DNA of 64,000 bases from Roseiarcus sp963776665 (GCA_963776665.1 CAVZNQ010000013.1:248001-312000), one strand, 5' to 3'; shown: positions 9,327 to 18,530, counted from the first letter of the stretch. Numbers and translations are program-made. The notes: a model not told the origin generated them from the sequence alone.

Positions 9327-9994
9327 GACTTTCGCGGGTCCTTACCGTAGAGAAACGTTCTACGTCTAAAGTTATTCCCGACGCCTATTGCTTATCTTTT
9401 TATTCATGTCAATGCATTCGGGCAAGTTGGCGGCGTAATGGCCAAATTTTGCAACGCTTTGACAAAATACAATCGCGCACCGCAAGAGAATCCAATGATC
9501 ATTCTGGGGATTTAGATCACTCCATTTAAGAAAATATTGTCACAGATAGGCACAGGAATAGACCAGTTTCTGTGAATAATTGTATGACGACTGCAATGCG
9601 CGGAATTTGATTGAACAAATTCCATTTCAAACGCGGCCTGCTTTCCGCTGTCCACAGTAGGCATCAGTGATATTCCGGCTTGACAGTCAACCGCCGGCAA
9701 AAACCAGAATTACGCCGGATCAATGAGCGAAAATTACGGACAGAGAGGCGCAGGTAATAGCCTTGCAACGCCGCACTCCGCGCGGAATTTACTTGTTGGG
9801 GTCGGTGTCAACTAGCGTGGCGCAATAGTCAAATCTGCGTCTTCAGAATGTTATGCCCAAGGCGAGCGGTTTTGCCCGGTATTGACCTCGCCCTTCCCTA
9901 ACGGTTAACTGGTAATCACGGAGCCGAGCAGCCTTCTTGGCGCGCAAGAGCGTCTCCTCCATTTGGTTGAAACGTAAGTCAGGCGGATATGGCC
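9327..9994. promoter_or_regulatory. Divergent control region between cpaB and flp
   Basis: About 670 bp without a gene I believe in. It is clearly more AT-rich than its surroundings, especially 9360-9720. It must hold the promoters of the tad operon (minus strand) and of flp (plus strand). It contains an 8-bp perfect inverted repeat (9602-9623) and an 11-bp direct repeat GCGCGGAATTT at 9598-9608 and 9780-9790. One 62-codon open frame on the minus strand (9512-9700) has no recognisable features and is probably chance. Confidence 0.6.
9602..9623. promoter_or_regulatory. Inverted repeat, candidate operator for the tad/flp genes
   Basis: Arms GGAATTTG and CAAATTCC are perfect complements separated by 6 bases (ATTGAA). 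The first arm is part of an 11-bp sequence repeated at 9780-9790. Dyad symmetry of this size in the middle of a divergent promoter region suggests binding of a dimeric regulator. Which regulator is unknown. Confidence 0.45.
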
Positions 9995-10171
9995 ATGCGC
10001 AAAGCATTGAAGGTTTTCAACCAGTTGATGAAGGACGAAAACGGCGCTGCCCTAATAGAATACACTGTGTTGCTCGGGATCCTCTTGATCGCGGTCATCG
10101 CCACGATTGGACTGGTTGGAACATGGGTCTCCAAGCAGTGGCTCGCCTTGGACAAGGTCCTCTCGCCCTGA
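9995..10171 (+). CDS. flp: Flp-type major pilin
   Basis: The structural subunit of the Flp pilus, a 58-residue prepilin MRKALKVFNQLMKDENGAAL... The Flp signature is complete: a short basic leader, Gly just before the cleavage site, then AALIEYTVLLG with Glu at +5 and Tyr at +6, and a hydrophobic helix. Two in-frame ATGs exist (9989 and 9995); the second is preferred because AGGCGG at 9981-9986 is 8 bp from it but only 2 bp from the first. It is divergent from the tad operon and faces the prepilin peptidase gene. Confidence 0.93.
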   Translation: MRKALKVFNQLMKDENGAALIEYTVLLGILLIAVIATIGLVGTWVSKQWLALDKVLSP

Positions 10172-10230
10172 CCGTCATGACGATGGGGAAAAGACGCCCT
10201 GGCAGGGGCGGGAGCGCACGCTTCGAAACC

Positions 10231-10704
10231 TCAGCTGCGCGGGCCGATGAGGCCCAATGCAAATACTCCGATAAGCGCCCCGGCCAAGGATGGGGCGAGA
10301 GGAATTCGAAGCCCCGCGGAGGTACGCCGCGCCGCGGCGAAGCCTAGCTTGGCTGCGACATAATATACGATAGTGAACATGAGGAGCAGGATGACAAATG
10401 GCGCGGCGAGCCACGGCCCTGTCCATAGGAACGCCACCGTCAAGAGCTTAAGGTCGCCGCCGCCGATGTGCTGAAGCGAATAGGCGTATGTCCCGGCGGC
10501 AAGCATCAATAGCGCGAAGGCAAAGTTCCATTGCATGGAAACCCAAGCCCCCGAAGAGAGGGCATAGACGACGTAGAGAGACGCCAAGACTACGACAAAT
10601 TCGTTTCGGACCTTAAATTCGCGCAGATCGGTCAGGGCGACCCAGAACAGAGTCGCAGCCGTGATGACCAAAATCCAAAGCGAGACCGTCGGATAATCAG
10701 TCAT
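10231..10704 (-). CDS. cpaA: CpaA/TadV prepilin peptidase
   Basis: A 157-residue A24A-type aspartic peptidase of the inner membrane that cleaves Flp prepilin and TadE-like pseudopilins. Both catalytic aspartates are present in their usual contexts: Asp26 in ALTDLREFKVRN and Asp84 in the GGGDLKLL loop. Four to five hydrophobic segments are visible. The ATG at 10704 is chosen because the 31 extra codons above it encode a Gln/Arg-rich stretch foreign to the family. It converges with flp (59 bp between the stop codons). Confidence 0.92.
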   Translation of the reverse strand: MTDYPTVSLWILVITAATLFWVALTDLREFKVRNEFVVVLASLYVVYALSSGAWVSMQWNFAFALLMLAAGTYAYSLQHIGGGDLKLLTVAFLWTGPWLAAPFVILLLMFTIVYYVAAKLGFAAARRTSAGLRIPLAPSLAGALIGVFALGLIGPRS

Positions 10705-11073
10705 TGAAATCGACCAGCTGAATGTTTGCTCCCGAGTGCGGAAAACGCCAGTCTGGACCTGCCGCTCGTCGTCGCTTCGGTGCGGGGTCCATTGCACGGA
10801 ACGGCAGGGACTGGAAGTCGAGCCTTAAGCAAACGCCAAGCAGCGGCGGAACTTCCCCGACGTTCGCTTCGTTGGAGACCGATCAGAGATCGAACGCGGG
10901 ACGGCGCAGGATTGAACATCGAGCATAGAGCCGATTCTGCATGCCCCGTGAATAAGGATTCAACGGTCCAAACAGCCGTCGGTCCGCTTATGGGATCGAC
11001 AACCGCCATCGCTCGGCCTCGTCCGAGCCCACGGCAAGGGCGGGCGGGCTCCGCTGGATCTGTAGACCAGCTC
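10705..11073. other. Intergenic region, no gene seen
   Basis: About 370 bp between the start of cpaA and the end of the carD-like gene. Open frames here overlap each other on both strands, have no family features and lack ribosome-binding sites. It should hold the cpaA promoter (near 10705-10800). No tRNA, terminator or repeat was found. Confidence 0.5.
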
Positions 11074-12252
11074 TCAGGCCGCTTGTTCGATCTCGCTCCC
11101 CGCGCTCTGCGGTGCGGCGGACGACTTGGAAGCGCGACTTTGACCCTTCTGCAGTTGGGCCTCGACCGTTTTTAGCGCGTCGATTTCGTTCGACTTCTGA
11201 ACCGCAGCGATCTCGCGCACCATTCGGTCGAGAGCCGCCTCGTACAACTGTCGCTCCGAGTATGATTGCTCGGGTTGCGCCTCCGAACGGTAAAGGTCAC
11301 GCACGACTTCGGCGATCGCGTTTATATCGCCGGAATTGATCTTGGTCTCGTATTCCTGCGCACGACGCGACCACATGGTTCGCTTGACCCGCGCGCGTCC
11401 AGTCAGAATCTCAAGCGAGCGCTTGGCGGTGTCCGGGTCGGAAATCTTCCGCATTCCGACTCCTGAAACCTTGGAGGTCGGAACGCGCAACGTTAACTTG
11501 TCCTTTGAGAAGTTGATGACGAACAACTCTAGTCTGAAGCCCGCGACTTCCTGTTCTTCGATCGCGACGACCTGCCCGACCCCGTGAGCTGGATAAACAA
11601 CAAACTCGTTGAGCTTGAAACCCTGACGTTGACCGGTGGCCTTAAGCGACTTGGCGACCACGTCCTCCGACCCCCCCACCTTTTGGATCCTGACCGGCGG
11701 CGGGTTAGATTTCGCCGTCGAAACCGGTTCGGTCGAATCGGCGGGGACCTGAATGCCATGAGCGGGACCCGGCTTCGGCCCAGCGACGGGGGTTACGATT
11801 TTGTCGGGGGTGGATCGAACCTCCGGCGCGACACGACTCCCCATTACCAGTTTCGCCGCCGCCTCCTTCGCGCGAGCGCGGCGGATCGACGTCGCCTTTG
11901 CAGCGGTCGCGCTTTTCACGCCCTTGCCAGGGCTCTTAGAAGCCGCCGGCTTCCTGGCTGAAACGGCTTTGGCGAGCCTCTTGGCTGCGCCTCTCGTACG
12001 CGAAGCGATTGCTGCACCCGGGCTCTTCCGCTTTCGCTTCGAAGGTTTGGCGACGATATTTTTCATCTTGGCTCGAATAGTCTTCCGTCCGGCTCGCGCA
12101 CTCGACGCCGCCTTGCTCTTGCCTACGCGACTTCGGACGCTGGACGACGACGCTCGCTTAACCCGCTTCGAAGGCGCTTTCGCGCTGGTGGCGCGCGTTT
12201 TTTTCTTTGCCTTTGATTTTATTGTCTTCTTCGACTTATTACGCGCCGCCAT
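11074..12252 (-). CDS. CarD-family transcription regulator with a long basic N-terminal tail
   Basis: A 392-residue protein. The C-terminal part (about 212-392) is a CarD domain: FKLNEFVVYPAHGVGQVVAI is the RNA-polymerase-interacting module, and the helical DNA-binding part follows. CarD proteins bind RNA polymerase beta and stabilise open promoters. The first 135 residues are a Lys/Arg/Ala/Ser-rich tail with repeated KSKAKKKTR-, KRKRKSPG- and AAKRLAKA-like blocks, resembling histone H1; a proline-rich linker joins the two. Most alphaproteobacterial CarD proteins are about half this size. The start at 12252 has GGAG 8 bp upstream. It lies downstream of fdxA on the same strand, as in related bacteria. 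Confidence 0.9.
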   Translation of the reverse strand: MAARNKSKKTIKSKAKKKTRATSAKAPSKRVKRASSSSVRSRVGKSKAASSARAGRKTIRAKMKNIVAKPSKRKRKSPGAAIASRTRGAAKRLAKAVSARKPAASKSPGKGVKSATAAKATSIRRARAKEAAAKLVMGSRVAPEVRSTPDKIVTPVAGPKPGPAHGIQVPADSTEPVSTAKSNPPPVRIQKVGGSEDVVAKSLKATGQRQGFKLNEFVVYPAHGVGQVVAIEEQEVAGFRLELFVINFSKDKLTLRVPTSKVSGVGMRKISDPDTAKRSLEILTGRARVKRTMWSRRAQEYETKINSGDINAIAEVVRDLYRSEAQPEQSYSERQLYEAALDRMVREIAAVQKSNEIDALKTVEAQLQKGQSRASKSSAAPQSAGSEIEQAA

Positions 12253-12500
12253 AGTCAAACTCTCCAAGCGCGAACGCCAGCGCACACGCTGAAATAACGC
12301 CCTAGCGCCGCTCTCCAAATCGGTGAGCGGGCTTTACGTCAGCGAAACCACGCATTGTCCGAGGACTTCTCGGGACTTCGGCTCCACGATTAATTGGTCG
12401 TTTAGCACAAAATCGTCGAGAAATCAAAGAAGAAGATAAGCCCACGCCCCCAACAACGGTGGCGCATGGTTAAGAGCGTTTCGAATCGAAGGCGCTTTCG

Positions 12501-12839
12501 CTAGTCGCCGGGTCCCGGTTCGGACGAGAAGAATTCGGTAAACTTATTCGGCCGGCCGTCGAATTCCTTGGCGTCGGGCGGCGCGTCTCTCTTGCTGGTT
12601 ATGTTTGGCCAGGATTTTGCGTATTCCGCATTTAGTTTAAGCCAAAACGCCAATTCCGGCTCCGTATCGGGCTTGATTGCTTCGGCCGGGCATTCCGGCT
12701 CGCAGACTCCGCAATCGATGCACTCGTCCGGGTGAATGACGAGCATGTTATCGCCCTCGTAGAAGCAATCGACCGGGCACACTTCGACGCAGTCCAAATA
12801 TTTGCACTTTATGCAGTTTTCTACGACCACATAGGTCAT
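12501..12839 (-). CDS. fdxA: Seven-iron ferredoxin FdxA
   Basis: A 112-residue bacterial ferredoxin carrying one [3Fe-4S] and one [4Fe-4S] cluster. The N-terminus MTYVVVENCIKCKYLDC is the standard FdxA opening; the second cluster motif is CIDCGVCEPECP. The C-terminal extension with WPNIT is also typical. The start at 12839 has a GAGGA site 7 bp upstream; an upstream in-frame start would add nine residues. Normally this gene stands between an S4-domain RNA-binding protein and carD; here the S4 gene is missing and a helicase remnant comes directly before it. Confidence 0.95.
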   Translation of the reverse strand: MTYVVVENCIKCKYLDCVEVCPVDCFYEGDNMLVIHPDECIDCGVCEPECPAEAIKPDTEPELAFWLKLNAEYAKSWPNITSKRDAPPDAKEFDGRPNKFTEFFSSEPGPGD

Positions 12840-12961
12840 AATCAAGTCCTCATGCTCTACGCGCAATTGATAGGGACTAGCCCCGTTCTGTCCCGCTGAG
12901 TTTTACTCGAGGCTGCTACGTTCCCTCTCGCGATCCGGCGCCCTGAACGATGGCGGTATCG

Positions 12962-14705
12962 TCATTGGCGCTTATTGGCTTGTCCTTCAAGCAGCGCTCT
13001 GAGCTCGAGAAGCTTGGCGAACGGGGAATTCGGGTCGACCTTCGTCCTGGTCTGGCGCTCTGACGTGGAGTGAGAACGGGGCATATCACGATCGCTCGCG
13101 GTTTGGCGATGTTTTTCGTCGAACCGCTGGCCCCCGCCCCCGTCCGCCCTCTGGGGCGGCCGCGCGGCCGTTTTGCGGCCGTCCGGTTGCGTCAAACTCG
13201 AAGGCGGCTCCTTGAACCGGCTCTTGTTTCGCGTTCTTCCGGAGGTTCGGCCGCGGCCGGCCGTATCTTGTTGAGCGAGCGGTCCATTCCCTGGCTGTTC
13301 GGTGGTTGCACCGGGATCGCGCCCTCGCCGAATCCGGTCTCCGACCCCGCCGCGAGAATATGCACTCCTGTCGGGCCGCCATACGACGATCATTTCGGCA
13401 TTTTTTTCAGCCTCGGCGCTCGTCTCCGGCGGGGCCGCGTATTCCGCGCCGGAATCGGCGGCGGAAGCGCTGGGGCACAATCCATCCGCCGAAACATCCG
13501 GCCGTGCGGGGTCCAAAGGAGTCGCATCAGCCGACGGCCTCTCGGGCGGGGCCGCAGGGCCATCCATGGGCGACCCGGCTTCGAGCTCCATCGCCGACGG
13601 GGCTACGCCGTCCGCCGCCAGCTCCGGATTGTCGGTGAGGGACGAGGTCTTCCGCTCTTGGGTGGATTCAACGGCGGGCGGAGATCCGATGAACTCCGAT
13701 CGCTTCATCTCGACGCTTCGATATCCCATCGAGCGCAAAATTGAAGCGAATTGCTCCCCCGCGCATCCGGTCAGCGAGGTCATTTGGCCGGTAACGACGA
13801 ATCCGTTCGACGTTCCACGACTGTCAGGCGCGAGTACAGTTCGCGCCTGGCGCTCCACAATCGCGGCGCGGATCATCCCGGCCAGACGTTCGATGACATC
13901 CACGCGCACAATTCGCTCGCCGCACGGCCGGTACCCGGCAACGCGATAGCCGTCCCTTGATATCGACTTATCGAACGATAAGGAGGTTCGGCCCGACGAC
14001 GCGACCTGGGCGAGCGCAGCGAGGATCGACCCGTCGTCGCCGGGAGCTTGAAGACTCCACAGCTGAAGGGCCAAGGTCCTGGCCGCGGGCTTAATCAACG
14101 CCGGCAAGAAAATATAATAGGCGCCGAAACGCACGCCGTGCTTTCTGAGCTCCGCTCGCTCGTTTTGGGCCAGCCCCTTGATTCGGCCCTTGATCGGCTC
14201 GCGCTCCAAGATCCCGAGCGACCGGGCCAGCGCCGCCCGCCAAATCCCGAACGACATCTGACCCTTCCTGCAAAGCCTCGAGGGCAAAGAGCGGACCTAG
14301 AACGCGCCGCGTCATCGCAGCAAGCCAAAGGTCGATTCGCGCCTTCACGATATCCCGCGCTGCTGGGGGCAAGGCTTCGTCAGCCAAGACTACAGCGCCG
14401 GGGGCAAGCACGTTTGGGCCCGGCGCGAGTCTGGCGACCGGATCGCCCAACCATCGAACGACGCCGTCATTGGAAAGCACAATCGCGGAATCGACCGAAT
14501 GATGAATTCGCGCTGCGCGCATCTCCAATTCTAGCTTCAGAGCGCCGCGCCAGCCGTCGTCGAACTCTGCGTCCTGATCGACGGCCCGATGTTCGGCGCC
14601 GACAACTTGAAAGCCTTGAATGACGGAAAAGTCATGAGGGGCTTGCGTCGTCGCCGCCAACGGGTCTTTCTCCCCCTCGCCGGGCCCTGCTTCGATCATC
14701 ACCAA
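12962..14705 (-). pseudogene. Remnant of a SUV3-like DEAD/DEAH helicase (C-terminal half, frameshifted)
   Basis: Two overlapping minus-strand frames match the C-terminal half of the large helicase usually found upstream of fdxA in Hyphomicrobiales. The upper one (to about 14255) reads GVVRWLGDPVARLAPG and DLWLAAMTRRVLGPLFALE; the lower continues RKHGVRFGAYYIFLPALIKP, CGERIVRVDVIERLAGMI, GFVVTGQMTSLTGC, then a Pro/Arg-rich tail ending DPNSPFAKLLELRALLEG. The frames differ by one base near 14250-14265. The N-terminal helicase motor (Walker A, DEAH box) is absent: only about 115 bp separate the fragment from the next gene. It is therefore broken by both truncation and frameshift. The lower frame alone could still encode a 400-residue protein. 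Confidence 0.75.
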
Positions 14706-14821
14706 GTCCTCGATCGTAGACCGACGGCGCCCGCGTCGAACTCGAACTCGCTACGCGACCGGCGCCCAGGCGCCAAAACAGCGAACACGCAACGCTTCTT
14801 CATGGGATAGGTCAGCCACCG

Positions 14822-15688
14822 TCAGACGAGGCGGGTAATGAGACTTGATGTATCCCAACGGCCGCCGCCTTTCGCCTGGACCTCGCCATAGAACTGATCG
14901 ACCAGCGCGGTCACCGGCAGCGAAGCGCCATTTCGCCGCGCCTCATCGAGACAAATGCCCATATCCTTGCGCATCCAGTCCACTGCGAACCCGAAATTGA
15001 ATTCGCCCGCTATCATTGTTTTGTGCCGGTTGTCCATCTGCCACGATTGGGCCGCGCCCTTGGAGATCACGTCGACGACGCGCTGCCGATCAAGTCCGGC
15101 TGCCTGGGCGAAACGAAGTCCCTCCGAGAGCGCCTGAACCAATCCGGCAATGCATATTTGATTGACCATCTTCGTGAGCTGCCCGGCCCCGGAAGGTCCC
15201 ATCAGGCAACAGAAGCGAGCGTATGCCGAGATCGCCGGCTCGACACGCGCGTAGTCTTCGCTATCGCCGCCGCACATCACGGTGAGCTGACCGCTTTCGG
15301 CGCCGGCCTGGCCGCCAGAAACCGGCGCATCGACGAAGCCGAATTTCCGCTGTCTCGCTTCGCGATCGAGTTCACGGGCGACGTTCGCTGACGCGGTTGT
15401 GTGATCGACAAAGACAGCGCCTGGCCGCATGCCGGCGAAGGCCCCGTCCTCGCCCAGGGTGACCGCCCTCAGATCGCTGTCGTTACCGACGCAAGCGAAC
15501 ACGACGTCACATCCGGCCACGGCGGCCTGAGGCGTCGGCGCGCTCGCCCCGCCAAATTTTTCAACCCACTTTGCGGCGGTCGCCGCCGTTCGATTGTAAA
15601 CGATGACCTCATGTCCGCCGCGGCCGCGCAAATGCCCGGCCATCGGAAAACCCATGACCCCCAAGCCCAAAAACGCGACTTTGCTCAA
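14822..15688 (-). CDS. NAD(P)-dependent beta-hydroxyacid dehydrogenase (3-hydroxyisobutyrate dehydrogenase family)
   Basis: A 288-residue oxidoreductase. The N-terminal Rossmann motif VAFLGLGVMGFPMAGHL and the substrate-binding signature FVDAPVSGGQAGAESGQLTV are both clear; the catalytic lysine lies in GAGQLTKMVNQICI (about residue 170). The family includes 3-hydroxyisobutyrate dehydrogenase (valine breakdown), tartronate semialdehyde reductase and glyoxylate/succinic semialdehyde reductases, and sequence alone does not tell which substrate is used. It lies 55 bp downstream of a monocarboxylate symporter gene on the same strand, which fits a role in handling small hydroxy or keto acids. Confidence 0.85.
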   Translation of the reverse strand: MSKVAFLGLGVMGFPMAGHLRGRGGHEVIVYNRTAATAAKWVEKFGGASAPTPQAAVAGCDVVFACVGNDSDLRAVTLGEDGAFAGMRPGAVFVDHTTASANVARELDREARQRKFGFVDAPVSGGQAGAESGQLTVMCGGDSEDYARVEPAISAYARFCCLMGPSGAGQLTKMVNQICIAGLVQALSEGLRFAQAAGLDRQRVVDVISKGAAQSWQMDNRHKTMIAGEFNFGFAVDWMRKDMGICLDEARRNGASLPVTALVDQFYGEVQAKGGGRWDTSSLITRLV

Positions 15689-15743
15689 TGCCCGTCTCCC
15701 GCAGCTGCCGTTCGAAAGAGCCCGCAGACTTTCACTCGATTGT

Positions 15744-17312
15744 TCAGGCGAGAGCCCGATCCTGGTAGTCAGCCGGCGAAGTCGCGTCGCGGGCGCGCGA
15801 TCGCAGCGCCAATGAAAGCGCCGCCGACACGAGGACGTTGACGATCACGGCCGTCAGCCCGTTATAGGCGGCGAAGCCAAGGCCGAGATCGACATTGCCG
15901 ACGAGAGGTATGTCCCATTTGAGCGCGTGCACCGGAATCCACGCCGTCCCGCTCCAGGACAGGGATGTGCCGACAATCATGCCCGCCGCCCAGCCGATCA
16001 GCAGCGCCCAACCACTGAACCACCGGGTGTAGAGGCCGAAGATCACAGCGGGGAATATCTGCACCATCCAGACTCCGCCCAGCAGTTGCAGGTCAAGCGC
16101 GAACCGCGTCGGCATGAAGAAAATCACCGCCAGCGCGCCAATCTTCACCACCAGCGATGCCAGTTTGGCGAGAAGCGATTCCTCCTGCGGCGACATCTGG
16201 GGGTGAATAAACGGCTTCCAGATGTTTCGGGTAAAGGTGTTGGCGGCCCCGATCGACATGACTGCCGCCGGCACCAGCGCGCCTAGCGCGATGGCCGCAA
16301 AGCAGAAGCCGGCGAACCAACTCGGAAACGCCCAGAGCACGAGCTGCGGCACCGCGTCTTGCGGCGTCTCGACCTTAACGCCCGCTGCAATCGCCATCAG
16401 CCCGAGCAAGGCGATGAGGCCGAGTACGAAGGAATAGGCGGGCAGCGTCATGGTGTTGAACCGGATTGCGCGTCCGCTCGAAGCCGCCAGCGCGCCCGTC
16501 AGCGCGTGCGGATACATGAATAGCGCCATCGCCGAACCGATGGCGAGGGTGACGTAAGGACCAACCTGCCCGGGTTGAAGCGTGAGGCCCGCGGCGAGCT
16601 TCGGATTTGCCGCGACCCTGGCGTCAAACGCCCGACCTGCGGCATCGAAAATAGCGCCGAAGCCGCCGAGTTCGTAGGGTATGATCACGACAGCCGCGAT
16701 GACGAAAACGTAGATCATCGCGTCCTTGACGAACGCGATCATCGCAGGCGCGCGCAAGCCGCTCTTGTAGGTGAAGAGCGCAAGAATCACGAACGCGATG
16801 GTGATCGGCGCGTGCGCCATAACGCCTTGGCCCGCGAAACCCAGCGCAAGGATGACTTTCTCCAAGCCGACGAGCTGCAGCGCGATGTAAGGCATAGTCG
16901 CCAGGATCCCCGTCAGCGCAACGGCGAACTCCAGTCCCTTGTGCCCGTAGCGGCCGAGCACAAAATCAGCCGCGGTCATGTATCCGTGTTTTTCAGACAC
17001 CGCCCACAGCCGCGGCAACGTCAAATAAAGGAATGGATAGATGATTATCGTGTACGGGACCGCGAAGAACCCGTAGGCTCCGATGGCGAAGACCACCGCG
17101 GGGATCGCTATGACGGTATAGGCGGTGTAAAGATCGCCACCCAGCAGGAACCATGTGATCCAGCGGCCGAAGCGCCTGCCGCCAAGACCCCATTCGGCGA
17201 TGTGATCGAGATCGGCCGCCTTCCACCGCGCGGCAACGAATCCAAGCACCGACACCAGCCCAAAAAAGAATACGAAAACGGCGGTCGCGACGACGTTGAG
17301 ATGATCGAACAT
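15744..17312 (-). CDS. Sodium:solute symporter, MctP-like monocarboxylate transporter
   Basis: A 522-residue inner-membrane protein with about 13 hydrophobic segments, of the SSS family. It begins MFDHLNVVATAVFVFFFGLV and has WGLGGRRFGRWITWFLLGGD near residue 40, the region where MctP and related permeases bind. The family imports lactate, pyruvate, acetate or propionate. The ATG at 17312 is preferred: further upstream the frame runs through the DUF3311 gene. The start codon follows the DUF3311 stop by 2 bp, so the two are translated together, a pairing seen throughout MctP operons. Confidence 0.85.
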   Translation of the reverse strand: MFDHLNVVATAVFVFFFGLVSVLGFVAARWKAADLDHIAEWGLGGRRFGRWITWFLLGGDLYTAYTVIAIPAVVFAIGAYGFFAVPYTIIIYPFLYLTLPRLWAVSEKHGYMTAADFVLGRYGHKGLEFAVALTGILATMPYIALQLVGLEKVILALGFAGQGVMAHAPITIAFVILALFTYKSGLRAPAMIAFVKDAMIYVFVIAAVVIIPYELGGFGAIFDAAGRAFDARVAANPKLAAGLTLQPGQVGPYVTLAIGSAMALFMYPHALTGALAASSGRAIRFNTMTLPAYSFVLGLIALLGLMAIAAGVKVETPQDAVPQLVLWAFPSWFAGFCFAAIALGALVPAAVMSIGAANTFTRNIWKPFIHPQMSPQEESLLAKLASLVVKIGALAVIFFMPTRFALDLQLLGGVWMVQIFPAVIFGLYTRWFSGWALLIGWAAGMIVGTSLSWSGTAWIPVHALKWDIPLVGNVDLGLGFAAYNGLTAVIVNVLVSAALSLALRSRARDATSPADYQDRALA

Positions 17313-17314
17313 CG

Positions 17315-17485
17315 CTAGTCCTTCCCGATCCGGTCCGCGGCGAAAATTGCGAGCGCGGATACTGGAACAAGGACGAGCTGGAACCAGTAAAAGAAAGGAA
17401 TGCCGAAAAGAACAGGCGGGATGGAATTGTAGAGCGGGACCCACAACGCCAGAACACAGGGCGCAAGCAAAAGGATCAGCTTCAT
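17315..17485 (-). CDS. DUF3311 small membrane partner of the symporter
   Basis: A 56-residue protein with two hydrophobic helices (MKLILLLAPCVLALWVPLYN and FFYWFQLVLVPVSALAIFA), matching the DUF3311 family. Members sit directly upstream of SSS monocarboxylate symporters and are presumed small subunits. The start at 17485 is preceded by GGGGG 4-8 bp upstream. It is the first gene of a probable three-gene operon with the symporter and the hydroxyacid dehydrogenase, divergent from trpA. Confidence 0.8.
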   Translation of the reverse strand: MKLILLLAPCVLALWVPLYNSIPPVLFGIPFFYWFQLVLVPVSALAIFAADRIGKD

Positions 17486-17659
17486 GTTTCCCCCGAGAGC
17501 GCGCATGCCCCAACATGACGCGCCCATATGATGTCTTCGCTCCGTCTATCGAAATTTGCCCGTCCGGTCGAGAGGCCCGGGTTCGGGCGTCCCGGGCGTC
17601 GATCTGCGCCTTCTCGTCCCTGCTTTCGCGAGATGGACCGTCGTGCTAACGAGCCGCCA

Positions 17660-18484
17660 ATGACCCCCCGGCTCGATCTATGCTTCCAACGCCTTGCCTC
17701 AGAGCGGCGGGCTGCACTCGTGACTTACATCATGGCCGGCGACCCGGACGCTGAGACGTCATCGGCAATTCTTGCCGCCTTGCCGGCGGCGGGAGCAGAC
17801 ATCGTCGAGCTCGGCATCCCATTTACCGACCCGGTCGCGGATGGTCCTGCAGTTCAGGCTGCGGGCCGTCGGGCGCTCGAGGCCGATCAAACGCTGCGGG
17901 GCACGCTCGAAATGGCCAAGAGGTTCCGCGCAACGGAGACGAACACGCCGCTCATATTGATGGGCTACTACAACCCAATTTATGTCTATGGGGTCGAGGC
18001 GTTCCTGGCCGACGCCAAAGAGGCAGGCGTCGACGGACTGATCGTCGTCGATTGCCCGCCAGAGGAAGATGACGAAGTTTGCCTGCCCGCTCGCCGCGCC
18101 GGCCTCGCCTTCATCCGGCTGATTGCTCCAACCACCGACGAAGCCCGACTGTCGAACATTCTGAGCGACGCTGCCGGCTTCGTCTACTTCGTTTCGATCA
18201 CCGGAGTGACCGGATCCGCGGCGCCGAACGCCAGACTGGTGGGCGAGGCCGTCGCCCGATTGAAGCGGCATACAAAGCTGCCGGTCGTGGTCGGGTTTGG
18301 GGTGAAGAACGCCGACAGCGCGGCGGCAATCGCGGCAGCCGCCGATGGCGTGGTCGTTGGTTCAGCGCTTGTCGACGCGATCAGAGTGTCGCTGACCGGC
18401 GGGGCCGCGACCCTGTCGACCGTCGGCGCTGTGACCGGGCTGGTCGAAACGCTCGCGCAAGGGCTGCGGGCGGTCCCAAAGTGA
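17660..18484 (+). CDS. trpA: Tryptophan synthase alpha chain
   Basis: A 274-residue TIM-barrel enzyme that splits indole-3-glycerol phosphate into indole and glyceraldehyde 3-phosphate. The catalytic residues are in place: Glu50 in DIVELGIPFTDPVADGP and Asp61 in the same stretch. The phosphate-binding loops VGFGVKN and ADGVVVGSALV are also clear. The start at 17660 gives the usual family N-terminus (M-T-P-R-L-D). trpB and trpF, which usually come just before trpA in alphaproteobacteria, are not present; the upstream neighbour is the divergent symporter operon. accD follows after 46 bp, the common arrangement. Confidence 0.95.
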   Translation: MTPRLDLCFQRLASERRAALVTYIMAGDPDAETSSAILAALPAAGADIVELGIPFTDPVADGPAVQAAGRRALEADQTLRGTLEMAKRFRATETNTPLILMGYYNPIYVYGVEAFLADAKEAGVDGLIVVDCPPEEDDEVCLPARRAGLAFIRLIAPTTDEARLSNILSDAAGFVYFVSITGVTGSAAPNARLVGEAVARLKRHTKLPVVVGFGVKNADSAAAIAAAADGVVVGSALVDAIRVSLTGGAATLSTVGAVTGLVETLAQGLRAVPK

Positions 18485-18530
18485 CCTTCATTCGCAACTG
18501 GCGATCAGAGCGCCGGAGACGAGACCGACC

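Noticed and set aside
9512..9700. 62-codon minus-strand open frame in the flp control region
   Set aside because: It covers the inverted repeat, has no family features and stands alone; a regulatory region is the better reading.
12440..12500. Hairpin after fdxA as terminator
   Set aside because: The stem is broken and not followed by a U-run; too weak to report as a feature.
14750..14790. GGCGCC repeats as a rho-independent terminator
   Set aside because: The loop would be only two bases and no T-run follows on either strand.
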